Assembly: GCF_016862455.1 (NCBI RefSeq)
Contig: NZ_BOMZ01000036.1
Coordinates: 62,001 to 126,000, forward strand
DNA: 64,000 nt
Direction of reading: 5' to 3'
Source: Actinoplanes utahensis
GTDB taxonomy: Bacteria; Actinomycetota; Actinomycetes; Mycobacteriales; Micromonosporaceae
Positions 8,618-16,223 of this stretch are shown piece by piece. Positions within the stretch are counted from its first letter, which is position 1. Each line of letters starts with the position of its first letter. The notes under the pieces are model-generated. The model made no database searches. It saw only the letters and a program-made list of their open reading frames with translations, and was not told the DNA's origin. Both the position numbers and the translations under genes were made by a program.

Positions 8618-9946
8618 ATGTCCGCTTCGGATAGCTGGCTGATCGTCGTCGCGGGGTACGCGCTCCTCCTCGCCTGGCCGGTCTCCACCGTGGTGCTGGT
8701 CTGGTTCGCGCTCCGCTACTCCGGCACGCACCGCGCCAAGACGGTCAACCGCTCGGTGGCCGGCGGCGACGGCCGCCCCCAGCACTTCTGGATCATCGTC
8801 CCGGCCCTCAACGAAGAGGCCGTCGTCGCCAACACGGTCGGCGCGGCGCTCAAGCTGCGGGGCCCGGCCGGAACCCTGTCTCGGGTCCTGGTCGTCGACG
8901 ACGGCTCGGACGACCGCACCCCCGAGGTGCTCGCCGCGATCGACCACCCCCGGCTGCACGTGATGCGCCGTGACCTGCCCGAGGCCCGGCAGGGCAAGGG
9001 CGAGGCGCTGAACGCCGCCTTCCGGCACATCTCCCGGCTCACCGCGGAAGCCGGCGTCGCCGCCGACCGGGTAGTCGTCGGGATCATCGACGGTGACGGG
9101 CAGGGCAGCGAGAACATCCTGGTCGAGGTGTCCCGCCTGATGCGCGACGAGCGGGTCGGCGCGGCCCAGGTGCAGGTCCGGATCCGCAACCGCAACAAGC
9201 TGCTCGGCGCCGTGCAGGACCTGGAGTTCGGCGCGATCGTCGACGCCTGCCAGAACCTGCGGGACGCCCTGGACACCGTCGGCCTCGGCGGCAACGGCCA
9301 GTTCAGCCGCCTGTCCACCCTGCAGACCCTCGGCTCGGCGCCCTGGTCCAGCTGCCTCGTCGAGGACCTGGAACTCGGCCTGCGGATGCACCTCGGCGGC
9401 GTCGCCATCCGCTACACCTCCCGCGCCTCGGTCACCCAGCAGGCGGTCGTCGACGTCCGCCGGCTCACCCGGCAGCGGACCCGCTGGGCGCAGGGCAACA
9501 TGCAGTGCGCCCGCTACCTGGGCCGGCTGGCCGCTTCCCCGCGGGTCGCCCGGATCGCCCTGGCCGAGATGCTGCACTACCTGCTCTCCCCGTGGGCCAA
9601 CGCGATCGTCACGGTGGTGCTCATCGGCACCGGGATCGCCGGGCTCGGCGGCCTGCTCGTCGGGCACCCGATCAGCTTCCTGCCGACCTGGGTCGCGCTG
9701 GCCGAGAGCGGCGGCGTCTGGCTCGCGGTGACCACCTTCCCGGGCGTGCTCTGGGCGCTGGTCCACAAGCGCAAGCACGGCGACGAGCGCACCGCCCGGA
9801 TGCTGACCGCCGCTCTCGCGTACCCCGCCTTCCTGATCCTCGGTCTCGCCGCCACCTACCGCGCGCTGGGCCGGCAGGCCAGCGGCCGCCAGGGCTGGGC
9901 CAAGACCGAACGTCTCGCCGAAGAACCGCTCGCCGTCACCGCCTGA
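8618..9946 (+). CDS. Membrane glycosyltransferase family 2 (processive polysaccharide synthase type)
   Basis: 442 residues. TM1 lies at about 8-28. The cytoplasmic GT-A domain shows VVDDGSDDRTPEV (nucleotide-sugar binding), a DGDGQG D-rich motif, the ED of SCLVEDLELG (general base) and the QRTRW motif that marks processive cellulose, hyaluronan or PNAG-type synthases; three or four C-terminal membrane segments follow. The ATG at 8618 is chosen because GGGGGAGG (8605-8612) ends 5 bases upstream; an upstream in-frame GTG (8594) and ATG (8603) lack such a site. The gene is followed 34 bases later by the UDP-GlcNAc epimerase, suggesting that the polymer contains N-acetylhexosamine. The true substrate is unknown. 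Confidence 0.88.
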   Translation: MSASDSWLIVVAGYALLLAWPVSTVVLVWFALRYSGTHRAKTVNRSVAGGDGRPQHFWIIVPALNEEAVVANTVGAALKLRGPAGTLSRVLVVDDGSDDRTPEVLAAIDHPRLHVMRRDLPEARQGKGEALNAAFRHISRLTAEAGVAADRVVVGIIDGDGQGSENILVEVSRLMRDERVGAAQVQVRIRNRNKLLGAVQDLEFGAIVDACQNLRDALDTVGLGGNGQFSRLSTLQTLGSAPWSSCLVEDLELGLRMHLGGVAIRYTSRASVTQQAVVDVRRLTRQRTRWAQGNMQCARYLGRLAASPRVARIALAEMLHYLLSPWANAIVTVVLIGTGIAGLGGLLVGHPISFLPTWVALAESGGVWLAVTTFPGVLWALVHKRKHGDERTARMLTAALAYPAFLILGLAATYRALGRQASGRQGWAKTERLAEEPLAVTA

Positions 9947-9980
9947 AACACCCTCCCCCCTTCGAGAAAAGGCTCCCCCC

Positions 9981-11168
9981 ATGTCTCGTCGTGAAGTCCA
10001 CCTGGTCGGCGGTACCCGCCCCGAGGCCGTCAAGCTCGCTCCGGTCGCCCTCGCCATGCGGGAGGCCGGGCTGCTCACCCCGGTCCTGCTGGCCAGCGGG
10101 CAGCACCCGGCGATGGTCACCCAGGCCCTCGCCGCCTTCGACCTCGAACCCGACATCACCCTGCAGGTCGAGCGCACCACCGGCGGCCAGGCAGAGCTGC
10201 TCACCGCGATGATCCGCGAGCTGGACGAGCTCTGGTCGGTACGCACCCCCGCCGCCGTCATCGTCCAGGGCGACACCACCACCAGCCTGGCCGGCGCCCT
10301 GGCCGCGTTCTGGCGGCGCATCCCGGTCGTCCACCTGGAGGCCGGTCTGCGTTCCGGTGACCTGGAGTCGCCGTTCCCGGAGGAGGGCAACCGCCGCCTG
10401 GTCGCCCAGGTCGCCGCCTTGCACCTGGCGCCCACCCCGCTGGCCGCGATGAACCTGCTGGACGAGAAGATCGCCGCCGGGGACGTGCTGGTCACCGGCA
10501 ACACCGTGGTCGACGCGACGCTCGCGGTGGCCGCCCGCAAGATGCCGTTCGAGAACCCGGACGTGGCCGCCGCCCGCGCCGGCAGCGTCAACCGTCTCGT
10601 CCTGGTGACCGCGCACCGCCGCGAGTCGTGGGGCGAGCCGCTGGACCGGATCCTCGGCGCGGTCAAGGAGCTGATCGCCCGGTACTCCGACATCGACGTG
10701 ATCCTGCCCAGCCACCCCAACCCGGCGGTCCGGCAGCAGGTGGAGGCGGCACTGTCCGGCGTGGAACGGGTGACGGTCACCGACCCGCTGCCCTACCCGG
10801 ATCTGTCCCGGCTGCTCTCCGAGGCGTACCTGGTGCTCACCGACTCGGGCGGCATCCAGGAGGAGGCGCCGTCGTTCGGGGTGCCGGCTCTGGTGCTGCG
10901 GGACGTGACCGAGCGGGTGGAGTCGCTGCACGCGGGCTGCGCCAAGCTGGTCGGCTCGGACCCCGAACTGATCGTGTCGGAGGCGTCGGCGCTGCTGGAC
11001 AGCCGGGTACGCCGGGACGCGATGACGGCCGGCGGGAACCCGTACGGCGATGGCCGTGCCGCCGTCCGTACCGCGCAGGCCACCGCGCACCTCCTCGGTC
11101 TCGGCCCCGCGCCGGAGGCCATGCCCGTCGCCCACCGGACCGCCCTCACGACCGGAGTGATCGCCTGA
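9981..11168 (+). CDS. wecB: UDP-N-acetylglucosamine 2-epimerase (non-hydrolysing)
   Basis: 395 residues, the normal length. Landmarks: N-terminal GTRPEAVKLAPV, SGQHPAMV, the QGDTTTSLAGALAAFW region, HLEAGLRSGD, the EEGNRRLV loop, VTAHRRESWG and the C-terminal LTDSGGIQEEAPSFGVP signature of WecB/MnaA. It interconverts UDP-GlcNAc and UDP-ManNAc in the cytosol. The stop shares its last base with the ATG of the secreted DUF2334 gene, so the two are co-translated. Placed between a synthase and a deacetylase-like protein, it most likely supplies UDP-ManNAc for an envelope or exopolysaccharide. Confidence 0.95.
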   Translation: MSRREVHLVGGTRPEAVKLAPVALAMREAGLLTPVLLASGQHPAMVTQALAAFDLEPDITLQVERTTGGQAELLTAMIRELDELWSVRTPAAVIVQGDTTTSLAGALAAFWRRIPVVHLEAGLRSGDLESPFPEEGNRRLVAQVAALHLAPTPLAAMNLLDEKIAAGDVLVTGNTVVDATLAVAARKMPFENPDVAAARAGSVNRLVLVTAHRRESWGEPLDRILGAVKELIARYSDIDVILPSHPNPAVRQQVEAALSGVERVTVTDPLPYPDLSRLLSEAYLVLTDSGGIQEEAPSFGVPALVLRDVTERVESLHAGCAKLVGSDPELIVSEASALLDSRVRRDAMTAGGNPYGDGRAAVRTAQATAHLLGLGPAPEAMPVAHRTALTTGVIA

Positions 11169-12763
11169 TGCGCGCTACCACCGTCTCCCGCCGCAGTGTC
11201 CTCGTCGCCGGTGCGGCCGCCGCCGCTGCCGCCGCGGTCGGTTTCAACTCGATGGCGGCCGACGCCGCCGGCGTGACGGCCACCAGCCGGTCCGGCAGCG
11301 CGGCGCCGGGCGGCGGCACGGCCAAGACCCTGGTGCTGTACGACACCACCGGCGACTTCGGCTGGCTGGGCGAGGTCTACGCCACCCAGACGGCGAACCT
11401 GAGCTCGCACTTCGGCTCGTGGACCGCCGCTCCGGTGGCGAAGTACAGGTCCGGCGACCTGAAGAACTACACGGCCGTGATCTACCTGGGCTCGACGTAC
11501 GACGAGCCGCTGCCGGCCGCGTTCCTGGCCGACGTGATCGCCACGACGAAGCCGGTGATCTGGGTCCGGGACAACATCTGGCAGCTCACCAAGGTGGACG
11601 GTTTCGCCGCGAAGTACGGCTTCACCAGTGGCCTGTTCGACTTCGGCGACGTCGCCGAGGTCTCCTACAAGGGCCGGACGCTGACCCGTAGCGCCGACAA
11701 CAGGTCCGGCCTGATGAACCTGGCGATCAGCGACGCCGCCAAGGTCACCACGCTGGCCGCCGCGAAGCGGGCCGACGGTTCGGCGCTGCCGTGGGCCGCC
11801 CGGTCCGGCAACCTCACGTACGTCGGTGAGATCCCGTTCTCGTACGTCACCCACGACGACCGCTACCTGATCTTCGCGGACCTGCTGTTCGACGCGCTCG
11901 CCCCGCGGACGCCCGAACGGCACCGGGCCCTGATCCGGATCGAGGACGTCGGCCCGGACGCGGACCCGGCCGCGCTGACCGCCATCGCCGACTACCTGTC
12001 GTCGATGAAGGTGCCGTTCACCGTGGCGGTCTACCCGCGGCACCGCAACCCGCAGGCCGGCGAGGACTACACCCTGCTCACCAGGCCGGCGGTGGTGAGC
12101 GCGCTGAAGTACATGAAGGCCAAGGGCGGCACGCTGCTCATGCACGGCTACACCCATCAGTACGGGTCGGTGAACAACCCGTACGACGGGGCCAGCGGCA
12201 ACGACTTCGAGTTCTACACCGCGCACGTCGACTCGGCCGACCGGGTGATCTACGACGGGCCGGTCAAGGAGGACTCGGTCGCGTGGGCCACCGCGCGGAT
12301 GGCCGCCTCCGGCACGGTGTTCGCGGCCACCGGCCTGGGCGCGCCGAAGATCTTCGAGTTCCCGCACTACGCCGCCAGCCCGGCCGACTACCAGGCGGTG
12401 CACAACCTGTTCGGCAAGCGGTACGACCGGGGCCTGTACTTCCCGGGCGTGCTGACCGGGAGCAGGTACGACTACAGCCGCCAGTTCGGGCAGTTCTTCC
12501 CGTACCTGGTCCGCGACGTCTACGGCTCGGCCGTGGTGCCGGAGAACATCGGCAACGTGGAGCCGGAGGCGTACAACACGCACCCGGTGCGGCTGCCGGC
12601 CGACCTGATCGCCAGCGCCCGGCGCAACCTGGTCGTCCGGGACGGTGTCGCCAGCTTCTTCTACCACCCGTACCTCGGCGTCGACTACCTCAAGGAGCTC
12701 GTGCCGGGCATCATCGAGACCGGTTACACCTTCGTGAGCGCCGACACGATGCTGAAGGGCTGA
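11168..12763 (+). CDS. Secreted DUF2334 protein, polysaccharide-deacetylase-like
   Basis: 531 residues starting at the ATG that overlaps the wecB stop (TGATG). The N-terminus has an RR-containing signal (VSRRSVLVAGAAAA), probably a Tat-type signal peptide cleaved after the alanine stretch near residue 36. The DUF2334 domain occupies about residues 240-500: RIEDVGPDAD, FTVAVYPRH and MHGYTHQYG are the expected metal-site strands of NodB-like deacetylases, although the canonical catalytic order is altered as in other DUF2334 members. The N-terminal half (about 55-230) has the look of a flavodoxin-like or glutamine-amidotransferase-like fold. With the synthase and epimerase it suggests export and trimming of an N-acetylated polymer; catalysis is inference. 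Confidence 0.88.
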   Translation: MRATTVSRRSVLVAGAAAAAAAAVGFNSMAADAAGVTATSRSGSAAPGGGTAKTLVLYDTTGDFGWLGEVYATQTANLSSHFGSWTAAPVAKYRSGDLKNYTAVIYLGSTYDEPLPAAFLADVIATTKPVIWVRDNIWQLTKVDGFAAKYGFTSGLFDFGDVAEVSYKGRTLTRSADNRSGLMNLAISDAAKVTTLAAAKRADGSALPWAARSGNLTYVGEIPFSYVTHDDRYLIFADLLFDALAPRTPERHRALIRIEDVGPDADPAALTAIADYLSSMKVPFTVAVYPRHRNPQAGEDYTLLTRPAVVSALKYMKAKGGTLLMHGYTHQYGSVNNPYDGASGNDFEFYTAHVDSADRVIYDGPVKEDSVAWATARMAASGTVFAATGLGAPKIFEFPHYAASPADYQAVHNLFGKRYDRGLYFPGVLTGSRYDYSRQFGQFFPYLVRDVYGSAVVPENIGNVEPEAYNTHPVRLPADLIASARRNLVVRDGVASFFYHPYLGVDYLKELVPGIIETGYTFVSADTMLKG

Positions 12764-12774
12764 GGGGCAACCGC

Positions 12775-13125
12775 ATGGACGTGGTCGACTTCTGGGTCCG
12801 CTCGTGGACCGGCGACGATCTGGCCGGGGCGCGGCAGCTGCTCACCCCGGACGTGGAAGCCGAGTGGAACCTCGACGCGCCCGTCGACGACGAGGAACTG
12901 CTGCAGGTCCTGCACCGGATCGCCGCCTTCGCGGACGGGGTCACGGTGGTCGCCCGTACCGATGCGGTGGACGGCTCGGCGCTGATCTACGACCTGGCGG
13001 CGCCGTTCGGCACGGCCCGCCTGGTCGAGTTCCTCGGCGTCGAGGATCAGAAGATCAACGAGGTCAGGCATGTGTACGACGTGACCGCGATCGATCGTTT
13101 CTTCCCGGGCCTCTACGCCAATTAG
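12775..13125 (+). CDS. Small SnoaL-like (NTF2-fold) protein
   Basis: 116 residues: WVRSWTGDDLAGARQLLTPDVEAEWNL is the usual opening helix pair and strand of SnoaL/ketosteroid-isomerase-like NTF2 proteins, followed by the expected strands ending in YDVTAIDRFFPG. The ATG lies 12 bases after the deacetylase-like gene with a GAGGGG ribosome binding site, so it is probably the last gene of that operon. Function unknown; many such proteins are small isomerases or hydrolases, others bind ligands only. Confidence 0.8.
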   Translation: MDVVDFWVRSWTGDDLAGARQLLTPDVEAEWNLDAPVDDEELLQVLHRIAAFADGVTVVARTDAVDGSALIYDLAAPFGTARLVEFLGVEDQKINEVRHVYDVTAIDRFFPGLYAN

Positions 13126-13150
13126 GCCGGAAACTGTCCGGAACCATGGG

Positions 13151-13156
13151 TAGCGT
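13151..13156 (+). promoter_or_regulatory. -10 box TAGCGT of a leaderless promoter (VOC gene)
   Basis: TAGCGT ends 7 bases before ATG 13164, so transcription would start at or next to the ATG. This decides the start over the in-frame ATG at 13146. Confidence 0.6.
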
Positions 13157-13163
13157 GCGGTTC

Positions 13164-13586
13164 ATGGCTTACGACTTCCAGGTCACCGTGGACTGCACCG
13201 ACCCGCACACGCTCGCCGACTGGTGGGCGGAGACCCTGGGCTGGAACGTGGAGCCCCAGGACGCGGCCTTCATCAAAGAGATGATCGCCAAGGGGTACGC
13301 CACCGACGCCGAGACCATCCACCACAACGGCAGCCTGGTGTGGCGGGCCGGCGCCGCGATCCGGCACCCGGAGACCGGCCGGCGGATGCTCTTCCAGTTC
13401 GACGAGTCCGCCAAGACGGTGAAGAACCGGGTGCACGTGGACATCCGGGTCGGCGAGGAGAACCGCGACGCCGAGCGCGATCGCCTCGTCGCGCGCGGCG
13501 CCGTCTTCCTCTGGGCGGCTCAGCAGGGCCCGCAGTCGTGGTTCACGATGGCCGACCCCGAGGGCAACGAGTTCTGCATCACCTAG
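13164..13586 (+). CDS. VOC (glyoxalase-like) family protein
   Basis: 140 residues. Features typical of glyoxalase_6/VOC proteins: opening strand YDFQVTVDCTDP, WWAETLGWNVEP, a middle strand RRMLFQFDES, NRVHVDIRVGEE and the closing FTMADPEGNEFCIT. VOC proteins are metal-dependent isomerases, dioxygenases or antibiotic-binding proteins; no substrate can be named here. It appears to be transcribed from its own leaderless promoter and converges with the dienelactone hydrolase gene, overlapping its 3' end by 8 bases. Confidence 0.87.
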   Translation: MAYDFQVTVDCTDPHTLADWWAETLGWNVEPQDAAFIKEMIAKGYATDAETIHHNGSLVWRAGAAIRHPETGRRMLFQFDESAKTVKNRVHVDIRVGEENRDAERDRLVARGAVFLWAAQQGPQSWFTMADPEGNEFCIT

Positions 13587-14331
13587 GCAGCGCGCGGCCG
13601 AGCAGGGCGAAGAGGGCCGCCCAGTGACGCTGCTCCGCCGCCTCGTCGTGCATCGAGGTGTCGCTCATCGTGAAACCGTGCGGCGCGCCCTCGTACAGCT
13701 CGGAGGTGTGATCCACCCCGGCCTCGGCGAGGGCCGCCTCCAGGGTCTTGATCTGCTCCGGCGTCATCGACCCGTCATTGTCGGCATGTCCGAAATAGAC
13801 CTCGGCGGACAGCGCCGCGACTCTCCGGTGCGGGCTGTCCGGGCCGTCGGTGACCACCCCGCCGGCGTGGAAACTGGCGAGCGCCGCGAACCGCTGCGGA
13901 TGCGACTCCGCCGCGACCAGCGCGTTCCGGCCGCCCATGCAGTACCCGACGATGCCGGCCGGGCGGTCCGCGACCTCCGGGCGGCTGTCCAGGAACGCCA
14001 GGTAAGCGGCGGTGTCCGCGGCGATCCGGTCGGCGGTGAGCGCCCGGATCATCGGCATCAGGCGGCCGAACGCGGCGCCCCGCTTCGCGCCGTCGGTCAG
14101 CTCGTCCGGCGTCACCAGCGGGCCGGAGGCGTCGCGGTAGAAGAGGTTCGGCACGAGGACGGCGTACCCCTGCTCGGCGATCTTCGCGGCCATCTCCATG
14201 ATCCGCGGCCGGAGGCCGAAGGCGTCCATGAACATCAGCACCGCCGGGTACGGGCCCGGACCGTCCGGCGTGACGAGATACGCCTCCGCGACACCGTCCG
14301 CGGCCGGCACCTCGAGTTCGATCTGTGGCAT
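13579..14331 (-). CDS. Dienelactone hydrolase family protein
   Basis: 250 residues, an alpha/beta hydrolase of the usual DLH length. Nucleophile motif GYCMGG holds the cysteine found in DLH instead of serine; the acid is expected around YFGHADNDGSM and the histidine in EGAPHGF. N-terminal strands IELEVPAADG and YPAVLMFMDAFGL fit. The ATG has AGGAGG 7 bases upstream. Family members hydrolyse dienelactones or other small esters; here the substrate is unknown. The divergent TetR gene (14466) shares its upstream region and is a reasonable candidate regulator. Confidence 0.9.
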   Translation of the reverse strand: MPQIELEVPAADGVAEAYLVTPDGPGPYPAVLMFMDAFGLRPRIMEMAAKIAEQGYAVLVPNLFYRDASGPLVTPDELTDGAKRGAAFGRLMPMIRALTADRIAADTAAYLAFLDSRPEVADRPAGIVGYCMGGRNALVAAESHPQRFAALASFHAGGVVTDGPDSPHRRVAALSAEVYFGHADNDGSMTPEQIKTLEAALAEAGVDHTSELYEGAPHGFTMSDTSMHDEAAEQRHWAALFALLGRALPR

Positions 14332-14452
14332 TCCCGCACCTCCTGCTCCTTGGCGACGATCACGCGGACCGTAACACCGGATCTCCGTACCCCCGGCGCC
14401 ACGTCGCCTTCCGGGCCCGGCCTTGATCCGCGCCGGGAAGCCGGGCACGTCG

Positions 14453-14458
14453 TATTCT
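14453..14458 (+). promoter_or_regulatory. -10 box TATTCT of a leaderless promoter (TetR gene)
   Basis: TATTCT is separated from ATG 14466 by exactly 7 bases, and no Shine-Dalgarno sequence is visible. Confidence 0.65.
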
Positions 14459-14465
14459 GTGGCGC

Positions 14466-15029
14466 ATGGCCACCCGGCTGCGCGCGGATGCCCGGCGGAA
14501 CCGAGCGGCCCTGCTCGCCGCGGCCCGGGAGGTCTTCGCCGAACAGGGTCTCGATGCCTCGTTGGACGAGATCGCCCGCCGGGCCGGCGTCGGCAACGCC
14601 ACCCTGTACCGCCGGTTCCCCAGCCGCCGGCATCTGATCGCCGAAGTCTTCGCCAGCCACATGACCGCCGCCGTCCACCTCGCCGAACAGGCCCTGGAGC
14701 ACCCCGACCCGTGGGCTGCCTTCGTCGGTTACCTGACCCGGGTCTGCGAGTTGCAGGCCACCGACCGCGGCCTCGCCGAACTCCTCGCCACCAGCGCCTT
14801 CGACGACGACGAACGGCTCGCCGCACTCCGGACCGCCGCCCAGCGCCGCGCCGTCGACGTGCTCACCCGGGCCCAGCGCGCCGGCCGCCTGCGTGCCGAC
14901 TTCACCGGCCAGGACTTCGCCCTGCTGATGATGGCGAACGCCGGCGTCGCCCAGCACTCCCCCGACCCGCACGCGTGGCGCCGCCAGCTCACCCTGGTCA
15001 TCAGCGGCCTGGGCACCCGTCAGCTCTGA
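14466..15029 (+). CDS. TetR/AcrR family transcriptional regulator
   Basis: 187 residues. The N-terminal TetR HTH is clear (ALLAAAREVFAEQGLDAS, LDEIARRAGVGNATLYRRF). The C-terminal ligand domain resembles TetR members that have a WAAFVGYLTRVCELQATDRGLAELL pattern. Divergently transcribed from the dienelactone hydrolase, with about 135 bases between the genes, which suggests local regulation by a small aromatic or lipophilic ligand. Confidence 0.92.
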   Translation: MATRLRADARRNRAALLAAAREVFAEQGLDASLDEIARRAGVGNATLYRRFPSRRHLIAEVFASHMTAAVHLAEQALEHPDPWAAFVGYLTRVCELQATDRGLAELLATSAFDDDERLAALRTAAQRRAVDVLTRAQRAGRLRADFTGQDFALLMMANAGVAQHSPDPHAWRRQLTLVISGLGTRQL

Positions 15030-15067
15030 ACGCCCCGCCCACGGTCGGTGCGGAGAGGCGCTGCCGT

Positions 15068-15676
15068 TCAGGTCAGATGCTCGAATCCCCGGCCGGCCTC
15101 GGCCAGGGAGTCACGGGCCAGCTCCCAGAACGTGGTCTCGGCCGGATGCTCCAGCCACACGTTCAGGGAGACGCGCAGGACGGCCAGGAAGGTGGCGGCG
15201 AGCAGCTTCGCGCGAACCCCCAACGGGTCCGGCTCCTGGAGGCGGACCGCGACCTCCGCGCTGATCTCCCGCTCCATCGCGGCGAAGGTCTGCGCCTGCG
15301 CCGCGGCCAGCGACGGGTGCCGGCGCACCAGCCGCGTCTGGGTGATCCACTGCGGATCGAGATCGCCCAGTTCGCCGTAGTATCCCGCGGCCGCGGCGAT
15401 CAGGGCGGCCCACGGTGACTCGCTCGCCGGGCGGGCCCGGATCTGGCCGGCGAGCAGCCCCATCCGGCGCAGGTCGCCGTAGAAGAGCGCTTCTTCCTTG
15501 TTGGCGAAGTAGTTGGAGAACGTCCGCCGGGAGACACCCGCCTCGTCGGCGATGGCCTCGACGGTGACCCGATCCGGGCCGAGCTCGAGAGCCAGCCGGA
15601 GCGCCGCCTCGTGCAGGGCCTGCCGGGTCGCGGCCTTCTTGCGCTCGCGAAGGCCCTGCTCGGTCGCCGCACTCAT
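15068..15676 (-). CDS. TetR/AcrR family transcriptional regulator
   Basis: 202 residues with HTH region LHEAALRLALELGPDRVTVEAIADEAG and VSRRTFSNYFANKEEAL. The C-terminal half follows the actinobacterial TetR_C_28-like type. It is divergent from the MarR-DHA2 operon and is likely to bind in the 100-base gap between them. The start is set by a leaderless-type -10 box 6 bases upstream. Confidence 0.92.
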   Translation of the reverse strand: MSAATEQGLRERKKAATRQALHEAALRLALELGPDRVTVEAIADEAGVSRRTFSNYFANKEEALFYGDLRRMGLLAGQIRARPASESPWAALIAAAAGYYGELGDLDPQWITQTRLVRRHPSLAAAQAQTFAAMEREISAEVAVRLQEPDPLGVRAKLLAATFLAVLRVSLNVWLEHPAETTFWELARDSLAEAGRGFEHLT

Positions 15677-15682
15677 GTCCTG

Positions 15683-15688
15683 AGCCTA
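15683..15688 (-). promoter_or_regulatory. -10 box TAGGCT of a leaderless promoter (TetR gene)
   Basis: On the minus strand TAGGCT is followed by CAGGAC and then ATG 15676, a spacing of 6 bases. Confidence 0.6.
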
Positions 15689-15720
15689 CCGGCGTGTGAC
15701 TCAGTTCCCAATGCGCAAAC

Positions 15721-15765
15721 TTGCACACTCGGCAACTTCCACAGATAGTTGTATGCAGCAAGCAT
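15721..15765 (+). promoter_or_regulatory. Promoter and possible operator of the MarR-efflux operon
   Basis: TTGCAC (15721-15726) and GATAGT (15744-15749) are separated by 17 bases, a plausible housekeeping promoter. ATGC-agcaa-GCAT (15753-15765) forms a short inverted repeat just before the ribosome binding site, a sensible place for autoregulation by MarR. Confidence 0.45.
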
Positions 15766-15779
15766 CACGAGGAGGCGCC

Positions 15780-16223
15780 ATGACACAGCGGCACGGGCTG
15801 ATGGAGGCGTTCCAGGATCTCCTCAAAGCCGTCCGGCTGCTCAAACAGCGGCAGCCCACGATCGCGCCGCTCGGCCTGCTGGCCGCGATCCGCCGCCGGG
15901 AGCCGACCGGCAACTGCCACCTCAAGGAGCTGGCCACCGACCACGCCCTCGATCCGTCGACCGTCAGCCGCACGGTCGCCGCCCTGGTCCGCGACGGCCT
16001 CGTGGCCCGGACCGCCGATCCCACCGACGGGCGCGCCAGCACGCTGCGGCTCACCGACAAGGGCAACACCGTGCTCGACGAGGTCCGCGCCCACTACGAG
16101 GGCCGGATCACCGCGGCTCTGCACGACTGGACACCCGACGAGATCGCCACGCTCACCGCGTCCCTCAACCGCTTCGCCCACGACCTGATCGCCCAGGAAA
16201 CACGCTTGGAGGCCGCTCGATGA
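15780..16223 (+). CDS. MarR family transcriptional regulator
   Basis: 147 residues. Winged-helix core: HLKELATDHALDPSTVSRTVAALVRDGLVARTADPTDGR is spread over two visible blocks and is the classical MarR recognition helix and wing. GAGGAGG ends 4 bases before the ATG. The ATGA overlap with the DHA2 transporter indicates a regulator-pump operon in which the MarR protein probably represses until a drug or phenolic ligand binds. Confidence 0.94.
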   Translation: MTQRHGLMEAFQDLLKAVRLLKQRQPTIAPLGLLAAIRRREPTGNCHLKELATDHALDPSTVSRTVAALVRDGLVARTADPTDGRASTLRLTDKGNTVLDEVRAHYEGRITAALHDWTPDEIATLTASLNRFAHDLIAQETRLEAAR

